A DNA stretch of 21,236 nucleotides from CAYGLV01 sp964351025 (GCA_964351025.1 CAYGLV010000043.1:1-21236), one strand, 5' to 3'. Positions 12,238 to 21,140 are shown, numbered from the stretch's first letter. Made by a program: numbers and translations. The notes: generated by a model not told the origin, from the sequence alone.

Positions 12238-15200
12238 ATGGGCGTCTGTCCCGCGTGTGGTGTCACGCTCCCAGAGGGCGCTCGCTTCTGCTCGGCCTGC
12301 GGCGCCCCGGCCGAGGAAGCGCCGCCGGCCCGCGACGAGCGCAAGCTCGCGACCGTCCTCTTCGCCGACCTCGTCGGCTCGACGGCGCTCGGCGAGCGCT
12401 CCGATCCCGAGCGGTCGCGTGCCCTGCTCGAGCGCTTCTACGACGCCATGGCGGCGGAGATCGAGCTCGCGGGTGGTACCGTCGAGAAGTTCGCCGGCGA
12501 CGCCGTGATGGCCGCCTTCGGCGCTCCCGCTGCGCTCGAGGACCACGCCGAGCGCGCCCTCCACTCCGCCCTCGCCATGCAGCGCCGGCTCGCCGAGCTC
12601 TTCGGCTCGGAGCTCCAGCTGCGAATCGGCGTCAACACCGGGGAGGTCGTCGTTGGACGGCCGCGCGAGGGCTCCTCGTTCGTCACCGGCGACGCGGTCA
12701 ACGTCGCCGCTCGCCTGGAGCAGGCCGCAGCTCCGGGGGAGATCGTCGCCGGCGAGCGCACCGCAGCCGCCGTCCGGGGCGCCTTCGAGCTCTCGGAGCC
12801 GTTCCCCGTGGAGGCGAAGGGGAAGTCGGAAGCCGTGACCGGACGGCGGGTCGTCAGGGCGCTGACCTTGATGCGCCCGCGCGGCGTCGGCGGCCTGCGG
12901 TCGGCCTTCGTCGGCCGCGAGAGCGAGCTCGAGCTGCTGCAGGCGACGTACCGACGCGCGGTCGAGCAGGGCGAGCCCCATCTCGTCACGCTCATGGGCG
13001 ACGCGGGCGTCGGGAAGACCCGCCTCGTCCGCGAGCTCTGGGGCTGGCTCGCCGAGCAATCGCCCCAGCCGCTCCAGCGCACGGGCCGCTGCCTCCCGTA
13101 CGGCAGCGCCACCTACTGGGCCCTCGGCGAGGTGCTCAAGGAGCACCTCGGCATCCTCGAGAGCGATACACCCGAGGCCGCCGTGCGCCGACTCGGGCCG
13201 CACGAGATCCTCGGCCTCGCGCTCGGCCTCGACGTCGCCGGTGACCTCCACCCGCTCGCCGCGCGCGACCGGCTGCACGAGGCGTGGGTCGAGTTCTTCT
13301 CCGAGCTCGTCGCCGAGCAGCCGGCCGTCGTCCTGGTCGAGGATCTTCACTGGGCCGAGGAGCCGCTGCTCGACCTGCTCGAGCGGGTCCTGCGCGACGT
13401 CCGCGGGCCCCTGCTGCTGCTCGGCACGACCCGGCCCGAGCTACTCGATCGGCGGCCGGCCTGGGGCGGGGGGCGCCGCAACGCCTCGCTCGTCTGGCTC
13501 GAGCCGCTGTCGGAGGACGACGCCGCGCGTATGCTCGACGAGCTGCTCGCCGCCGAGCTGCCGGCGCGCCTGCGCGACGTGATCGTGGAGCGGGCCGAGG
13601 GTAACCCGTTCTTCGTCGAGGAGCTGATCGGAGCGCTGATCGACCAGGGCGTGCTCGAGCGCGGCGAGGGCGGCTGGCACGCGAACGAGCTGCCGGCCGG
13701 CTTCACGGTGCCCGATTCGGTCCAGTCGATCCTCGCCGCCCGGATCGACCTGCTCGGCCCGCACGAGAAGGCGGGGCTCCAGGCCGCCTCCGTGATCGGC
13801 CGCACCTTCTGGAAGGGACCCGTCTGCGTCCTGCTCGACGGAGCCGAGCCCGACTGCGCGATTCTCGAGGACCGCGACTTCATCCGGCGGCGCAGCGGAT
13901 CGTCGTTCGCGGGCGAGCAGGAGTACGCGTTCAAGCACGCGCTCACGCGCGAGGTGGCCTACGCGAGCCTGCCGAAGGCGCGCCGGGCGCGGCTGCACGC
14001 CGCCTTCGCCGAGTGGCTCGAGCACACCGGCGAGGGGCGAGACGAGCACGTCCCGCTGCTCGCCCACCACTACGCCGAGGCCGTGCGCCCCGAGGACGCG
14101 GATCTCGCGTGGCCCGGCGAGGGCGAGGAGCTGGACCGGTTGCGCGGCAAGGCGGTCGAGTGGCTGAAGCGCGCCGCGGACGCGGCCGTCCACCGCTACG
14201 ACATCGACGACGGGCTCGCCCTGCTCCACCGCGCCCTCGAGCTGGAGGAGGGGCAGCCTGCGCGATCGCGCCTCTGGCGCGAGATTGGCCACGCGAACGC
14301 GCTCAAGTACGACGGCGAGGCGTTCTGGACGGCGATGGAGCGGTCGCTGGAGATCTGTGAGGACCGCGCGACGTGCGGCGAGACGTATGCCGAGCTTGCC
14401 TACCAGACGACGGGCCGCGCGGGCATGTGGAAGACGGCGCCCGACCGCGAGCTGGTCGCCGGCTGGATCGAGCAGGCGCGGACGCTCGCGGCGCCGGAGT
14501 CCGAGGCGCAGGCGAAGGCCCTCCTCGCCGGGGTGATGTGGGGCGACGAGCCCGAGCACGAGAGCCTGCTCGAGGCGGGCAGGATCGCCGAGCGGCTCGG
14601 CAAGCCGGAGCTGCGCTGCGACGCGCTCTGGCTGCGCGGGTCCGAGGCGTACCGTGGCGGCCGGTTCGAGGAGGCTCTCACGTGGTGGCAGCACATGCTC
14701 GACGTCCTTCCGGAGGTGGCCGATCCCGGCTTCGTCGCAGACTCCCTGATTGCGCCCATCCCGGCGTGCGTGATGCTCGGCCGCTTCGACGAGGCCCGCC
14801 GCCATGCGGCTGCCGCCGACGCCGCTCTTGCCCGGCTCACGCCGCACCATCGCGTGCACGGGGTCGCTGCGGTGGTCGAGCTCGAGGAGCTGCTCGCACG
14901 CTGGGAGCGCATCGACGGGTTGGCGGCTGTCGTGGAGGAGGCTGTCGCGGGCAATCTCGACACGCCGTGCGTCTTGAACCCACGGCTGCTGCTCGCCGCG
15001 GCGCTTGCCCGGCTCGCGCTCGGCGACGCCGACGAGGCGGAGCGCCTCGAGCGGGAGGCCGACGCCCTCGGCATGGAGGGCTTCCCCAGCGTGCTCGATC
15101 CGCTCCGGATCCGGCTGGCGCTCGAGCGCGGCGACCGAAAGCGGCTCGGCGACCTGTTGCGTGAGCACGTCACCGGTCGGTCGATTGTCTGGCGCTCGTC

Positions 15201-15429
15201 GTACGTGGCCGCCCGGCTCGACGGGCTCGCCGCGCTGGGCGAACGGGACCGCGTCGAGGCCGAGGCGGTGCCCGAGCTGCGACCCGGCACGTACCTTGAG
15301 CCGTTCGCGCTGCGGGCGCTCGGCCGCGTGCGCGACGACGAGGAGCTCGTGCGGCAGGCGCTCGCTCGTTTCGAGGCGCTCGGGCTCGACTGGCACGTCG
15401 AGCAGACCCGCCTAGTACTCGAGCGTTGA
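12238..15429 (+). CDS. Zinc-ribbon / class III nucleotidyl cyclase / AAA-like ATPase / TPR signalling protein
   Basis: A 1063-residue multidomain protein. A four-Cys zinc ribbon (CPAC...CSAC, C4, C7, C18, C21) leads into a class III cyclase domain (about 36-195). All six key residues are present: metal acids D44 (FADLVGST) and D88 (FAGDAVMAAFG), base-selecting K84 and D152, and N155/R159 (GDAVNVAARLEQ), so an active adenylyl cyclase is predicted. An ATPase module follows, with Walker A GDAGVGKT (254-261) and a Walker B-like VVLVEDLHW (E368, D369). The remaining 500 or so residues are helical, TPR-like repeats rich in Leu, Ala, Glu and Arg. There is no C-terminal LuxR HTH, no signal peptide and no membrane helix. 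The architecture matches cytosolic Cya-ATPase-TPR proteins abundant in Actinobacteria; the input signal is unknown. Start 12229 is an alternative. The 3' end overlaps ddl by 18 bases, tail to tail. Confidence 0.92.
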   Translation: MGVCPACGVTLPEGARFCSACGAPAEEAPPARDERKLATVLFADLVGSTALGERSDPERSRALLERFYDAMAAEIELAGGTVEKFAGDAVMAAFGAPAALEDHAERALHSALAMQRRLAELFGSELQLRIGVNTGEVVVGRPREGSSFVTGDAVNVAARLEQAAAPGEIVAGERTAAAVRGAFELSEPFPVEAKGKSEAVTGRRVVRALTLMRPRGVGGLRSAFVGRESELELLQATYRRAVEQGEPHLVTLMGDAGVGKTRLVRELWGWLAEQSPQPLQRTGRCLPYGSATYWALGEVLKEHLGILESDTPEAAVRRLGPHEILGLALGLDVAGDLHPLAARDRLHEAWVEFFSELVAEQPAVVLVEDLHWAEEPLLDLLERVLRDVRGPLLLLGTTRPELLDRRPAWGGGRRNASLVWLEPLSEDDAARMLDELLAAELPARLRDVIVERAEGNPFFVEELIGALIDQGVLERGEGGWHANELPAGFTVPDSVQSILAARIDLLGPHEKAGLQAASVIGRTFWKGPVCVLLDGAEPDCAILEDRDFIRRRSGSSFAGEQEYAFKHALTREVAYASLPKARRARLHAAFAEWLEHTGEGRDEHVPLLAHHYAEAVRPEDADLAWPGEGEELDRLRGKAVEWLKRAADAAVHRYDIDDGLALLHRALELEEGQPARSRLWREIGHANALKYDGEAFWTAMERSLEICEDRATCGETYAELAYQTTGRAGMWKTAPDRELVAGWIEQARTLAAPESEAQAKALLAGVMWGDEPEHESLLEAGRIAERLGKPELRCDALWLRGSEAYRGGRFEEALTWWQHMLDVLPEVADPGFVADSLIAPIPACVMLGRFDEARRHAAAADAALARLTPHHRVHGVAAVVELEELLARWERIDGLAAVVEEAVAGNLDTPCVLNPRLLLAAALARLALGDADEAERLEREADALGMEGFPSVLDPLRIRLALERGDRKRLGDLLREHVTGRSIVWRSSYVAARLDGLAALGERDRVEAEAVPELRPGTYLEPFALRALGRVRDDEELVRQALARFEALGLDWHVEQTRLVLER

Positions 15430-16428
15430 TCTCCTGTCGTGGCGCTCCAGGGCGAGTTCGATCAGGCGGTCGAGCAGGTCCGCGTACGGGATCCCCGAGG
15501 CCTCGAACAGCTTCGTGTAGACCGAGGTTGCGGTGAAGCCCGGGATCGTGTTGAGCTCGTTGACCACGACCTCGCCGTCCTCACGCACGAAGAAGTCCAC
15601 CCGGGCCATTCCCTCGCACTCGGTCGCCACGAACGACTCCACGGCCAGCTCCTGCACGCGACGGTTCGTCTCATCAGGGAGTCGCGCTGGAACGATCAGA
15701 TCCATCCCGCCTACGTCGTACTTCGCCGAGTAGTCGTACCAGTCGGCCTCGGGCAGGACGATCTCGCCGGGAAGGGAGGCGATCGGAAGCGGTCTCAGGT
15801 TGCCCAGCACGCCGCACTCGACCTCCACTCCGGCCACGAACTCCTCGATCAGCACCTTGTCGTCGTGGCGCCGGGCGAGGGCGACGGCGGTCTCCAGCTC
15901 CTCCGGCGTGCGCGCCTTCGAGATTCCGACCGACGAGCCGAGACGCGCCGGCTTGACGAAGACGGGGTAGCCGAAGGGGTTCGTGACCGCGTCGCCGTCG
16001 CGCAGCGTCACGTTGGGCGCGACGGGAATGCCACGATCGCGCAGCACGGCCTTGAAGAGATCCTTGTCCATGCAGAGAGCGGACGCCGCGACGCCCGCGC
16101 CGACGTAGGGCACGCCCGCCAGCTCGAGCAGGCCCTGCACCGTGCCGTCCTCGCCGAAGGGCCCGTGCAGGATCGGCAGCACGACGTCCACGGCGCCGAG
16201 AGTCGCCGGCGCCGAGGCGGAAAGCATCGGCAGCGTCTCGACGACCGAGCCGGAGCCGCCCGTGGAGGAGGGGAGCGCCCAGCGACCGTCCCTGCCGATC
16301 TCCAGCGCGACGGCGTCGTAGCGTGCCGGGTCGAGTGCGGCGATCACCGAGCGGGCCGAAGCCAGTGAGATCTCGTGCTCGCTCGAGCGCCCGCCTGCGA
16401 GGATGGCAAGCCGAAGGCGGCGGCTCAC
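15412..16428 (-). CDS. ddl: D-alanine--D-alanine ligase
   Basis: A 338-residue ATP-grasp ligase that joins two D-alanines for the peptidoglycan stem peptide. Seen: N-terminal GGRSSEHEISL (E17 for the first D-Ala), LHGPFGEDGT (88-95 region), PVFVKPARLGSSVGISK, the omega-loop DYSAKY with Y233/Y237, and metal ligands D278, E291 and N293 (VNELNTIPGFT). The Tyr in AKY indicates D-Ala-D-Ala rather than D-Ala-D-lactate synthesis. The GTG start overlaps the pknB stop by 4 bases, so the enzyme is co-translated with the PASTA kinase, a less usual partner than the mur genes. The last 18 bases overlap the convergent cyclase gene, and no terminator is visible there. Confidence 0.96.
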   Translation of the reverse strand: MSRRLRLAILAGGRSSEHEISLASARSVIAALDPARYDAVALEIGRDGRWALPSSTGGSGSVVETLPMLSASAPATLGAVDVVLPILHGPFGEDGTVQGLLELAGVPYVGAGVAASALCMDKDLFKAVLRDRGIPVAPNVTLRDGDAVTNPFGYPVFVKPARLGSSVGISKARTPEELETAVALARRHDDKVLIEEFVAGVEVECGVLGNLRPLPIASLPGEIVLPEADWYDYSAKYDVGGMDLIVPARLPDETNRRVQELAVESFVATECEGMARVDFFVREDGEVVVNELNTIPGFTATSVYTKLFEASGIPYADLLDRLIELALERHDRRSTLEY

Positions 16429-18338
16429 GGAATCGTCTCGATGGGCGGGCCGGTCGTGTCGGAGACGAAGCGCCCGACGAAGATCGTGACCTTACTGCCC
16501 GGCTTGACCACCGTGCCGGCGGGCGGGTCCTGCGAGACCACGACGCCGTCCAGGGCCGGGTCGGTGGTGTCCTCCGCCGCGACCTTGACCCGGAAGCCCG
16601 CTCCCTCCAAGGTCTCGGTGGCGCTCGCTTCGTCGAGGTTCGCCACGGCCGGCACCGCGGAGGACGACGGCCCGGTGGACACCTGCAGCGTTACCGTCGA
16701 TCCTTTCGGGGCCGGCACCTTGCCGCCGGGATCCTGCCCGACGACGACGTCGGCCGCGGCGTCGTTGGACGACACTTCGTTCTTGGAAGCGACGAAGCCG
16801 ACGGCCTCGAGCACCGTGACCGCCGAGTCGTAGCGGAGGCCGACGACGTTCGGCACTTCGACCGCCTTCGGTCCCTTCGAGACGTTGATCCGCACGACCG
16901 TGCCCTCCTCCACGGTCTCGCCGGCACTCGGCTCCTGGGCGGTCACGGTCCCCTCGAGCTTGTCCGAGTTGACCTCGACCACCCTCGCCTTCAGGCCCGC
17001 GTCGGCGATCGCCTGCACCGCGTCGTCGCGGCCCTGGCCGCGCACCTCCGGGACGGGTGTCTTCTTCTTCCCCTCCGACACGATCAGCGTGACCGCGTTG
17101 CCCCTGTCGATGCGCTCTCCTGCCTTTGGGTCCTGCTCGATCACGACGCCCTCTTCGACCGTGTCATGCGAGACGCGCGTGATCGCGGGCACGAGCCCGT
17201 CCTCGACGAGTTGCGCCACCGCGAGCGACTGCTGAAGGCCCTCGACGTCCGGGACCGCGACGGGCTTGGCCGAGCGCAGCTCGTTGGAGACGCGGTCGAA
17301 GGTGTAGTAGCCCCCGGCGCCCAGGGCGGCGATCAGCCCGAGCAGCAGCAGCAGTCGCGGCCAGCGCGAGCGCCGCCGCGGCGCCGGCTCGTACGGGCGG
17401 CCCGACGGTGTGCGCGCCGGTGGCTGCACCGTGGTCGGGGCGTCGAGGCCCGAAGGGCGGGAGAGAACCGAGGTCGCGGCCTCCGCGGTCTCGGCGCTGA
17501 CGACGCTGCCGCGCGCGATCCGGTCGAGGTCGGCGTCCATCTCCTCGGCGTTGCGGTAGCGCTCCGCGGGATCCTTTGCGAGCGCGCGCAGGACGACGTA
17601 GTCGAGGTCGCGTGGGACATCCGGACGCTTGGCCGACGGCGGATCCGGCGTCTGCGAGAGATGCTTCATCGCGATCTCGACCGGCGTGTCGCCCGTGAAA
17701 GGTGTTGTGCCGGTGAGCAGCTCGTAGAGGACGATGCCCGTCGAGTAGATGTCGGAGGTCTGATCCACGGGCGCGCCGCGGGCTTGCTCCGGCGAGAGGT
17801 ACTGCGCTGTGCCGATGATCGAGCCGGTCTCCGTCATCTGGCTCGCGCCCGCGCGGGCGATGCCGAAGTCCATCACCCGGACGTGGCCCTCGTCGTCCAC
17901 GATCACGTTGTGCGGCTTGATGTCGCGGTGGACGATCCCGTTACGGTGCGCGAAGCGGAGTGCCGACAGGATCTGGCGCGTGTACTCGATCGCGATCCGG
18001 ACCGGCGACGGCCCCCGCGCGACGATCAGCTCCTTCAGCGTCTTCCCCTCGACGTACTCCATCGCGATGTAGTACGTCCCCTCGGCCTCGCCGCGGTCGT
18101 AGGTCGAGACGATGTTTCGGTGCGAGAGCCCGGCCGCGTTCTGCGCCTCGCGCCGGAACCGGTCGATGAACTGCTGGTCGCCAGCGTGGCGGTCGTTGAG
18201 GATCTTGATCGCAACGCGGCGCCCCAGCTCCTGGTCCTCGGCGAGGTAGACGTTCGCCATCCCACCGGCGCCGAGCTTGCGGACGATCCGGTAGCGATTG
18301 TCGAAGAGGGCGTTGATCAGGGGGTCGGGAAGGGCCAT
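16425..18338 (-). CDS. pknB: PASTA-domain Ser/Thr protein kinase (PknB/StkP type)
   Basis: A 637-residue membrane kinase. The cytoplasmic kinase domain (about 16-277) has the Gly loop GAGGMANV (23-30), K45, HRDIKPHN (137-144, catalytic D139), DFG (157-159), activation-loop threonines T169/T171, and SPEQARG. A Pro/Ser/Arg-rich juxtamembrane region leads to one membrane helix (about 327-346), then four extracellular PASTA repeats (about 359-422, 427-489, 492-556, 560-623). PASTA domains bind muropeptides or lipid II, so the kinase should report on cell-wall synthesis and phosphorylate division and wall enzymes. ATG 18338 fits the family N-terminus (FDNRYRIVRKLGAGG); upstream in-frame codons lie inside pbpA. 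Thirteen bases separate it from the pbpA stop. No second kinase (pknA) is present, unlike in mycobacteria. Confidence 0.96.
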   Translation of the reverse strand: MALPDPLINALFDNRYRIVRKLGAGGMANVYLAEDQELGRRVAIKILNDRHAGDQQFIDRFRREAQNAAGLSHRNIVSTYDRGEAEGTYYIAMEYVEGKTLKELIVARGPSPVRIAIEYTRQILSALRFAHRNGIVHRDIKPHNVIVDDEGHVRVMDFGIARAGASQMTETGSIIGTAQYLSPEQARGAPVDQTSDIYSTGIVLYELLTGTTPFTGDTPVEIAMKHLSQTPDPPSAKRPDVPRDLDYVVLRALAKDPAERYRNAEEMDADLDRIARGSVVSAETAEAATSVLSRPSGLDAPTTVQPPARTPSGRPYEPAPRRRSRWPRLLLLLGLIAALGAGGYYTFDRVSNELRSAKPVAVPDVEGLQQSLAVAQLVEDGLVPAITRVSHDTVEEGVVIEQDPKAGERIDRGNAVTLIVSEGKKKTPVPEVRGQGRDDAVQAIADAGLKARVVEVNSDKLEGTVTAQEPSAGETVEEGTVVRINVSKGPKAVEVPNVVGLRYDSAVTVLEAVGFVASKNEVSSNDAAADVVVGQDPGGKVPAPKGSTVTLQVSTGPSSSAVPAVANLDEASATETLEGAGFRVKVAAEDTTDPALDGVVVSQDPPAGTVVKPGSKVTIFVGRFVSDTTGPPIETIP

Positions 18339-18351
18339 GCCTGGATAGAGG

Positions 18352-19842
18352 TTAGGGGTTAGAAGGTGCCGGAAGGAGGGACTGCAGCACGGCGCGCGCG
18401 ATCGGGGCCGCCGTCGCGCCGCCGGTTCCTCGTTGTTCCTCGAGCACGACGGCGACGGCGACCTGCGGACGGTCGCGCCCCGCAAAGGCGATGAACCAGG
18501 TCGTGTTGAGGCCGGGCACGCCGGTCTCGGCCGTGCCGGTCTTCCCGCCAACCGTGAGGCCGGAGATGCGCGCGCCGCCGCCGGTGCCGCTCACGACGAC
18601 CGCTTCCATCATGCGCTCGAGCGTCGCCGCCGTCTCGGGCGAGATCGCGCTCCGGAGCGCGTCAGGCTTCGAGCGGATGACGATCGAGCCGCTCGGGGAG
18701 AGGATCCGGTCCACGACGTACGGCTTCATCACGATCCCGCCGTTGGCGATCGCCGCCGTGACCATCGCCATCTGCAGCGGCGTCACGCCCAGTCGCTCCT
18801 GCCCGAAGGCGAGCCGGCCGGGGTCCACCTCCGAGCCGGGATCCTTCGGGTCGAAGAGCTCGCCCTTGCGGTACAGACCGCTCGCCCGGCGCTCGGCGGC
18901 CGGTGTCTCGAGCGGCGGGGTCGAGTAGAAGCCGAAGCGTTTCGCGTAGTCGAGCACAGCCCCGGCCCCGAGCTCCTTGCCGATCTCGCAGAACACCGAG
19001 TTGATCGAGTGCGTGAGCGCGTAGGCGAGATCCACTTTGCCGAACACCTCGGGGCCGCTCTGGTCGGAGTAGTTGGAGACCTTCTTGCCGTACTCGATGC
19101 AGTACCCCTTGTCCACGAACGCCGACCTGGCCGTGTAGCGGTCGCTGTCGAGTGCCGCGGCCGCGGTCACGACCTTGAAGATCGAGCCCGGGACGTAGAG
19201 TCCCGCTGTCGCCCGGTTGACGAGCGGCGAGGGGCGAGTGCAGTCGGCCTCGATCCTGGAGATCAGCCCGAACTTCTCCTCGACGAGGTTCGGGTTGTAC
19301 GTCGGGGCGGAGGCGAGCACGAGCACCTTGCCGGTCGCGGGCGCGAGCGCGACGACCGAGCCGCAGCGGCTGCCGAGCGCCTCGAGTGCGACCCGCTGCG
19401 CCTTCGCGTTCAGCGTGAGGACGACGTCGTTCCCCTCCACGGTCTGCCCCTGCAGCCGGTCGAGCGTCCGCTCGACGACCGTCGAAAGATTGGCGTTCGA
19501 GGCGGTCAGGTAGACGTTGAGGGAGCGTTCGAGCCCGGCTCGCGCTCGCGACTGCGTCGAGTAGCCGACGGTGTGCGCTGCGAGGCCGCCCTGCGGGTAG
19601 CGCCGGAACCAGAGCGTCCGCCCGCCGACCTTCTGCGGCACGCTGCGCGCGAGCACCGTCTTCCCGTCGCTGGCGAGAAACTCCCCACGCTCGATCGCAA
19701 ACTGGGCCACGCGCTGGATCGCGTTGTCCTGCCTGTCCGCGAGCCCGCCGGTCGCCCAGGCCTGCCAGTAGGTCGTCGCTACGACGAGCACGGCGAGGAG
19801 CGCGAGCGAGACGAAGGCGAGGCGCGCGATCTGGCGGTTCAT
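18352..19842 (-). CDS. pbpA: Class B penicillin-binding protein (PbpA-like transpeptidase)
   Basis: A 496-residue monofunctional transpeptidase. One N-terminal membrane helix (about 6-26) anchors it; the catalytic serine is S220 in PGSIFK (K223), the second motif is S279-I-N281, and the third is K434-T-G. It lacks a long PBP dimerisation domain and any PASTA repeat, like mycobacterial PbpA. It cross-links peptidoglycan in the periplasm-equivalent space and should pair with the SEDS polymerase encoded immediately upstream. The ATG overlaps the rodA stop (ATGA, 19839-19842), consistent with a fixed 1:1 output of the two partners. The first residues, MNRQIARL, match the family start. Confidence 0.95.
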   Translation of the reverse strand: MNRQIARLAFVSLALLAVLVVATTYWQAWATGGLADRQDNAIQRVAQFAIERGEFLASDGKTVLARSVPQKVGGRTLWFRRYPQGGLAAHTVGYSTQSRARAGLERSLNVYLTASNANLSTVVERTLDRLQGQTVEGNDVVLTLNAKAQRVALEALGSRCGSVVALAPATGKVLVLASAPTYNPNLVEEKFGLISRIEADCTRPSPLVNRATAGLYVPGSIFKVVTAAAALDSDRYTARSAFVDKGYCIEYGKKVSNYSDQSGPEVFGKVDLAYALTHSINSVFCEIGKELGAGAVLDYAKRFGFYSTPPLETPAAERRASGLYRKGELFDPKDPGSEVDPGRLAFGQERLGVTPLQMAMVTAAIANGGIVMKPYVVDRILSPSGSIVIRSKPDALRSAISPETAATLERMMEAVVVSGTGGGARISGLTVGGKTGTAETGVPGLNTTWFIAFAGRDRPQVAVAVVLEEQRGTGGATAAPIARAVLQSLLPAPSNP

Positions 19843-21140
19843 CGCTTCAGCGCCGCTCGGTTCGAGATCAACAGGAGGCCGGCGAGGAGAACGAAGTTGG
19901 CGACGACGCTCGAGCCGCCGTAGGAGACGAACGGCAGCGTGATGCCGGTCAGCGGGATCACCCGCAGCACGCCACCTACGATGATGAACGTCTGGAGCGC
20001 GAAGCCGAACGTGAGCCCGGCCGCCAGGAGCTTCGAGAAGCCGTCGGCGGCGTGCAGCGCGACTCGCATCCCGCGCACGACGAAGACCATGTAGACGAGC
20101 AACAGCGCGGCGGCACCGATCAGGCCGAGCTCCTGCGCGAGCGCCGAGTAGATGAAGTCCGTGTTGAGGTACGGGATCAGCTGGTCGCCGGTGGTCGAGG
20201 TGAACGTTCCTCGGCCGAGCCCGGTGCCGCCGAAGCCACCGTTGCCGATCGAGTAGAGGCTCTTGACGAGCTGGAGGCTGCCGCAGTCCTGGCGGAGCAT
20301 CAGCTCGCCGTTGAGCGCGCAGTAGACCTTGTCGTCCGTCCAGGGGTGGAGCCAGATCGTGACCCGCTCGTGCACGTGCGGGACGGTCTGGTAGACGAAG
20401 GCGGAGCCGGCGAGGAAGAGCGCTGCCCCAGCGGCGACGAAAGCGGCGCGCCCGGTCGCCGCGTAGAGCATCGCGAGGAAGATCCCGAACTGGAGGAGGG
20501 CGCTGCCGAGATCGTTCGTCTGCACGAGGACGAGCATCGCCGCCCCCCAGATCACGAGCAGCGGCCCGAAGTCCTTCAGCCGTCCCTGTGCGAGCACCTC
20601 GCGCTTCTCGCGCAGGTAGCCGGCGAGGAAGACGATCAGCATCACCTTCGCCAGCTCTCCCGGCTGGAACTGGAACGACCCGATCTGCACCCAGAGGCGG
20701 GCGCCGTTGACGGTGTGCCCGATTCCGGGCAGGGCCGGCAGGGCGAGCAGGCAGACGGAGCCGAGCCCGAAGAGGTACTTGTAGTCCTCGAGCACCCGGT
20801 AGTCGCGGCGGAAGAAGACGAGCGCCGCAGCGAAGAGGACGACCCCGATCCCAACCCAGAGCCCCTGCCGCGAGGCGTCGCCCGGGTCGAGCCGGTAGAT
20901 CTCGATCACGCCGAAGGCGGTGAGCAGGGCGGCCAGCGGCAGCAGGTAGGGGTCGGCGTGGGGCACCGTGCGCCGCGCGACCAGATGGGCGGCGAGATAG
21001 AGCGCGAGAAAGATCGCGCCGTACGTGAGAGAGCCGCTCGAGATTTCGTCCTGCCGGGCGATGTAGACGCTCGCGAAGCCGATCGCCGTCAAGGTCGCGA
21101 CGACGAGCAGGGTGACGAGCTCGCGGTTCCGTAACGTCAG
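19839..21140 (-). CDS. rodA: SEDS peptidoglycan glycosyltransferase (RodA/FtsW family)
   Basis: A polytopic membrane protein of the SEDS family that polymerises lipid II into glycan strands. Seen: many hydrophobic helices, ARLWVQIGSFQFQPGELAKV, QTNDLGSALLQFGIF, GLGRGTF, the large-loop motif TDFIYSALAQELG with the catalytic-type Asp, and PFVSYGGSS near the end. The pbpA/pknB neighbourhood favours RodA over FtsW. Start: a TTG at 21092 gives 417 residues but cuts the first membrane helix. The reading frame stays open upstream through LRNRELVTLLVVAT to a CTG at 21140 that overlaps the preceding stop as CTGA, the same 4-base junction used elsewhere here. I therefore prefer the rare CTG start (433 residues); the conservative start is 21092. 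Confidence 0.92.
   Translation of the reverse strand: MTLRNRELVTLLVVATLTAIGFASVYIARQDEISSGSLTYGAIFLALYLAAHLVARRTVPHADPYLLPLAALLTAFGVIEIYRLDPGDASRQGLWVGIGVVLFAAALVFFRRDYRVLEDYKYLFGLGSVCLLALPALPGIGHTVNGARLWVQIGSFQFQPGELAKVMLIVFLAGYLREKREVLAQGRLKDFGPLLVIWGAAMLVLVQTNDLGSALLQFGIFLAMLYAATGRAAFVAAGAALFLAGSAFVYQTVPHVHERVTIWLHPWTDDKVYCALNGELMLRQDCGSLQLVKSLYSIGNGGFGGTGLGRGTFTSTTGDQLIPYLNTDFIYSALAQELGLIGAAALLLVYMVFVVRGMRVALHAADGFSKLLAAGLTFGFALQTFIIVGGVLRVIPLTGITLPFVSYGGSSVVANFVLLAGLLLISNRAALKR

Noticed and set aside
12169..15396. Very long open frames antisense to the cyclase-ATPase gene (393 and 651 codons)
   Set aside because: They are products of GC-rich codon bias opposite a gene whose domains and catalytic residues are fully recognisable; their translations are Arg/Leu/Ala-rich with no family resemblance.
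18339..18360. Telomere-like GGTTAGGGGTTAG on the + strand between pbpA and pknB
   Set aside because: Only two imperfect units, one of which is the pbpA stop region; bacteria do not use such repeats, so it is a coincidence. A TAACCT box 10 bases before the pknB ATG is too far for the leaderless pattern.
16323..18362. 679-codon + strand open frame opposite ddl/pknB
   Set aside because: Shadow of pknB, which has every kinase and PASTA motif on the minus strand; the antisense product is low-complexity Arg/Asp/His-rich.
18433..19923. 496-codon + strand open frame opposite pbpA
   Set aside because: Antisense shadow; pbpA carries all three PBP active-site motifs in order on the minus strand.
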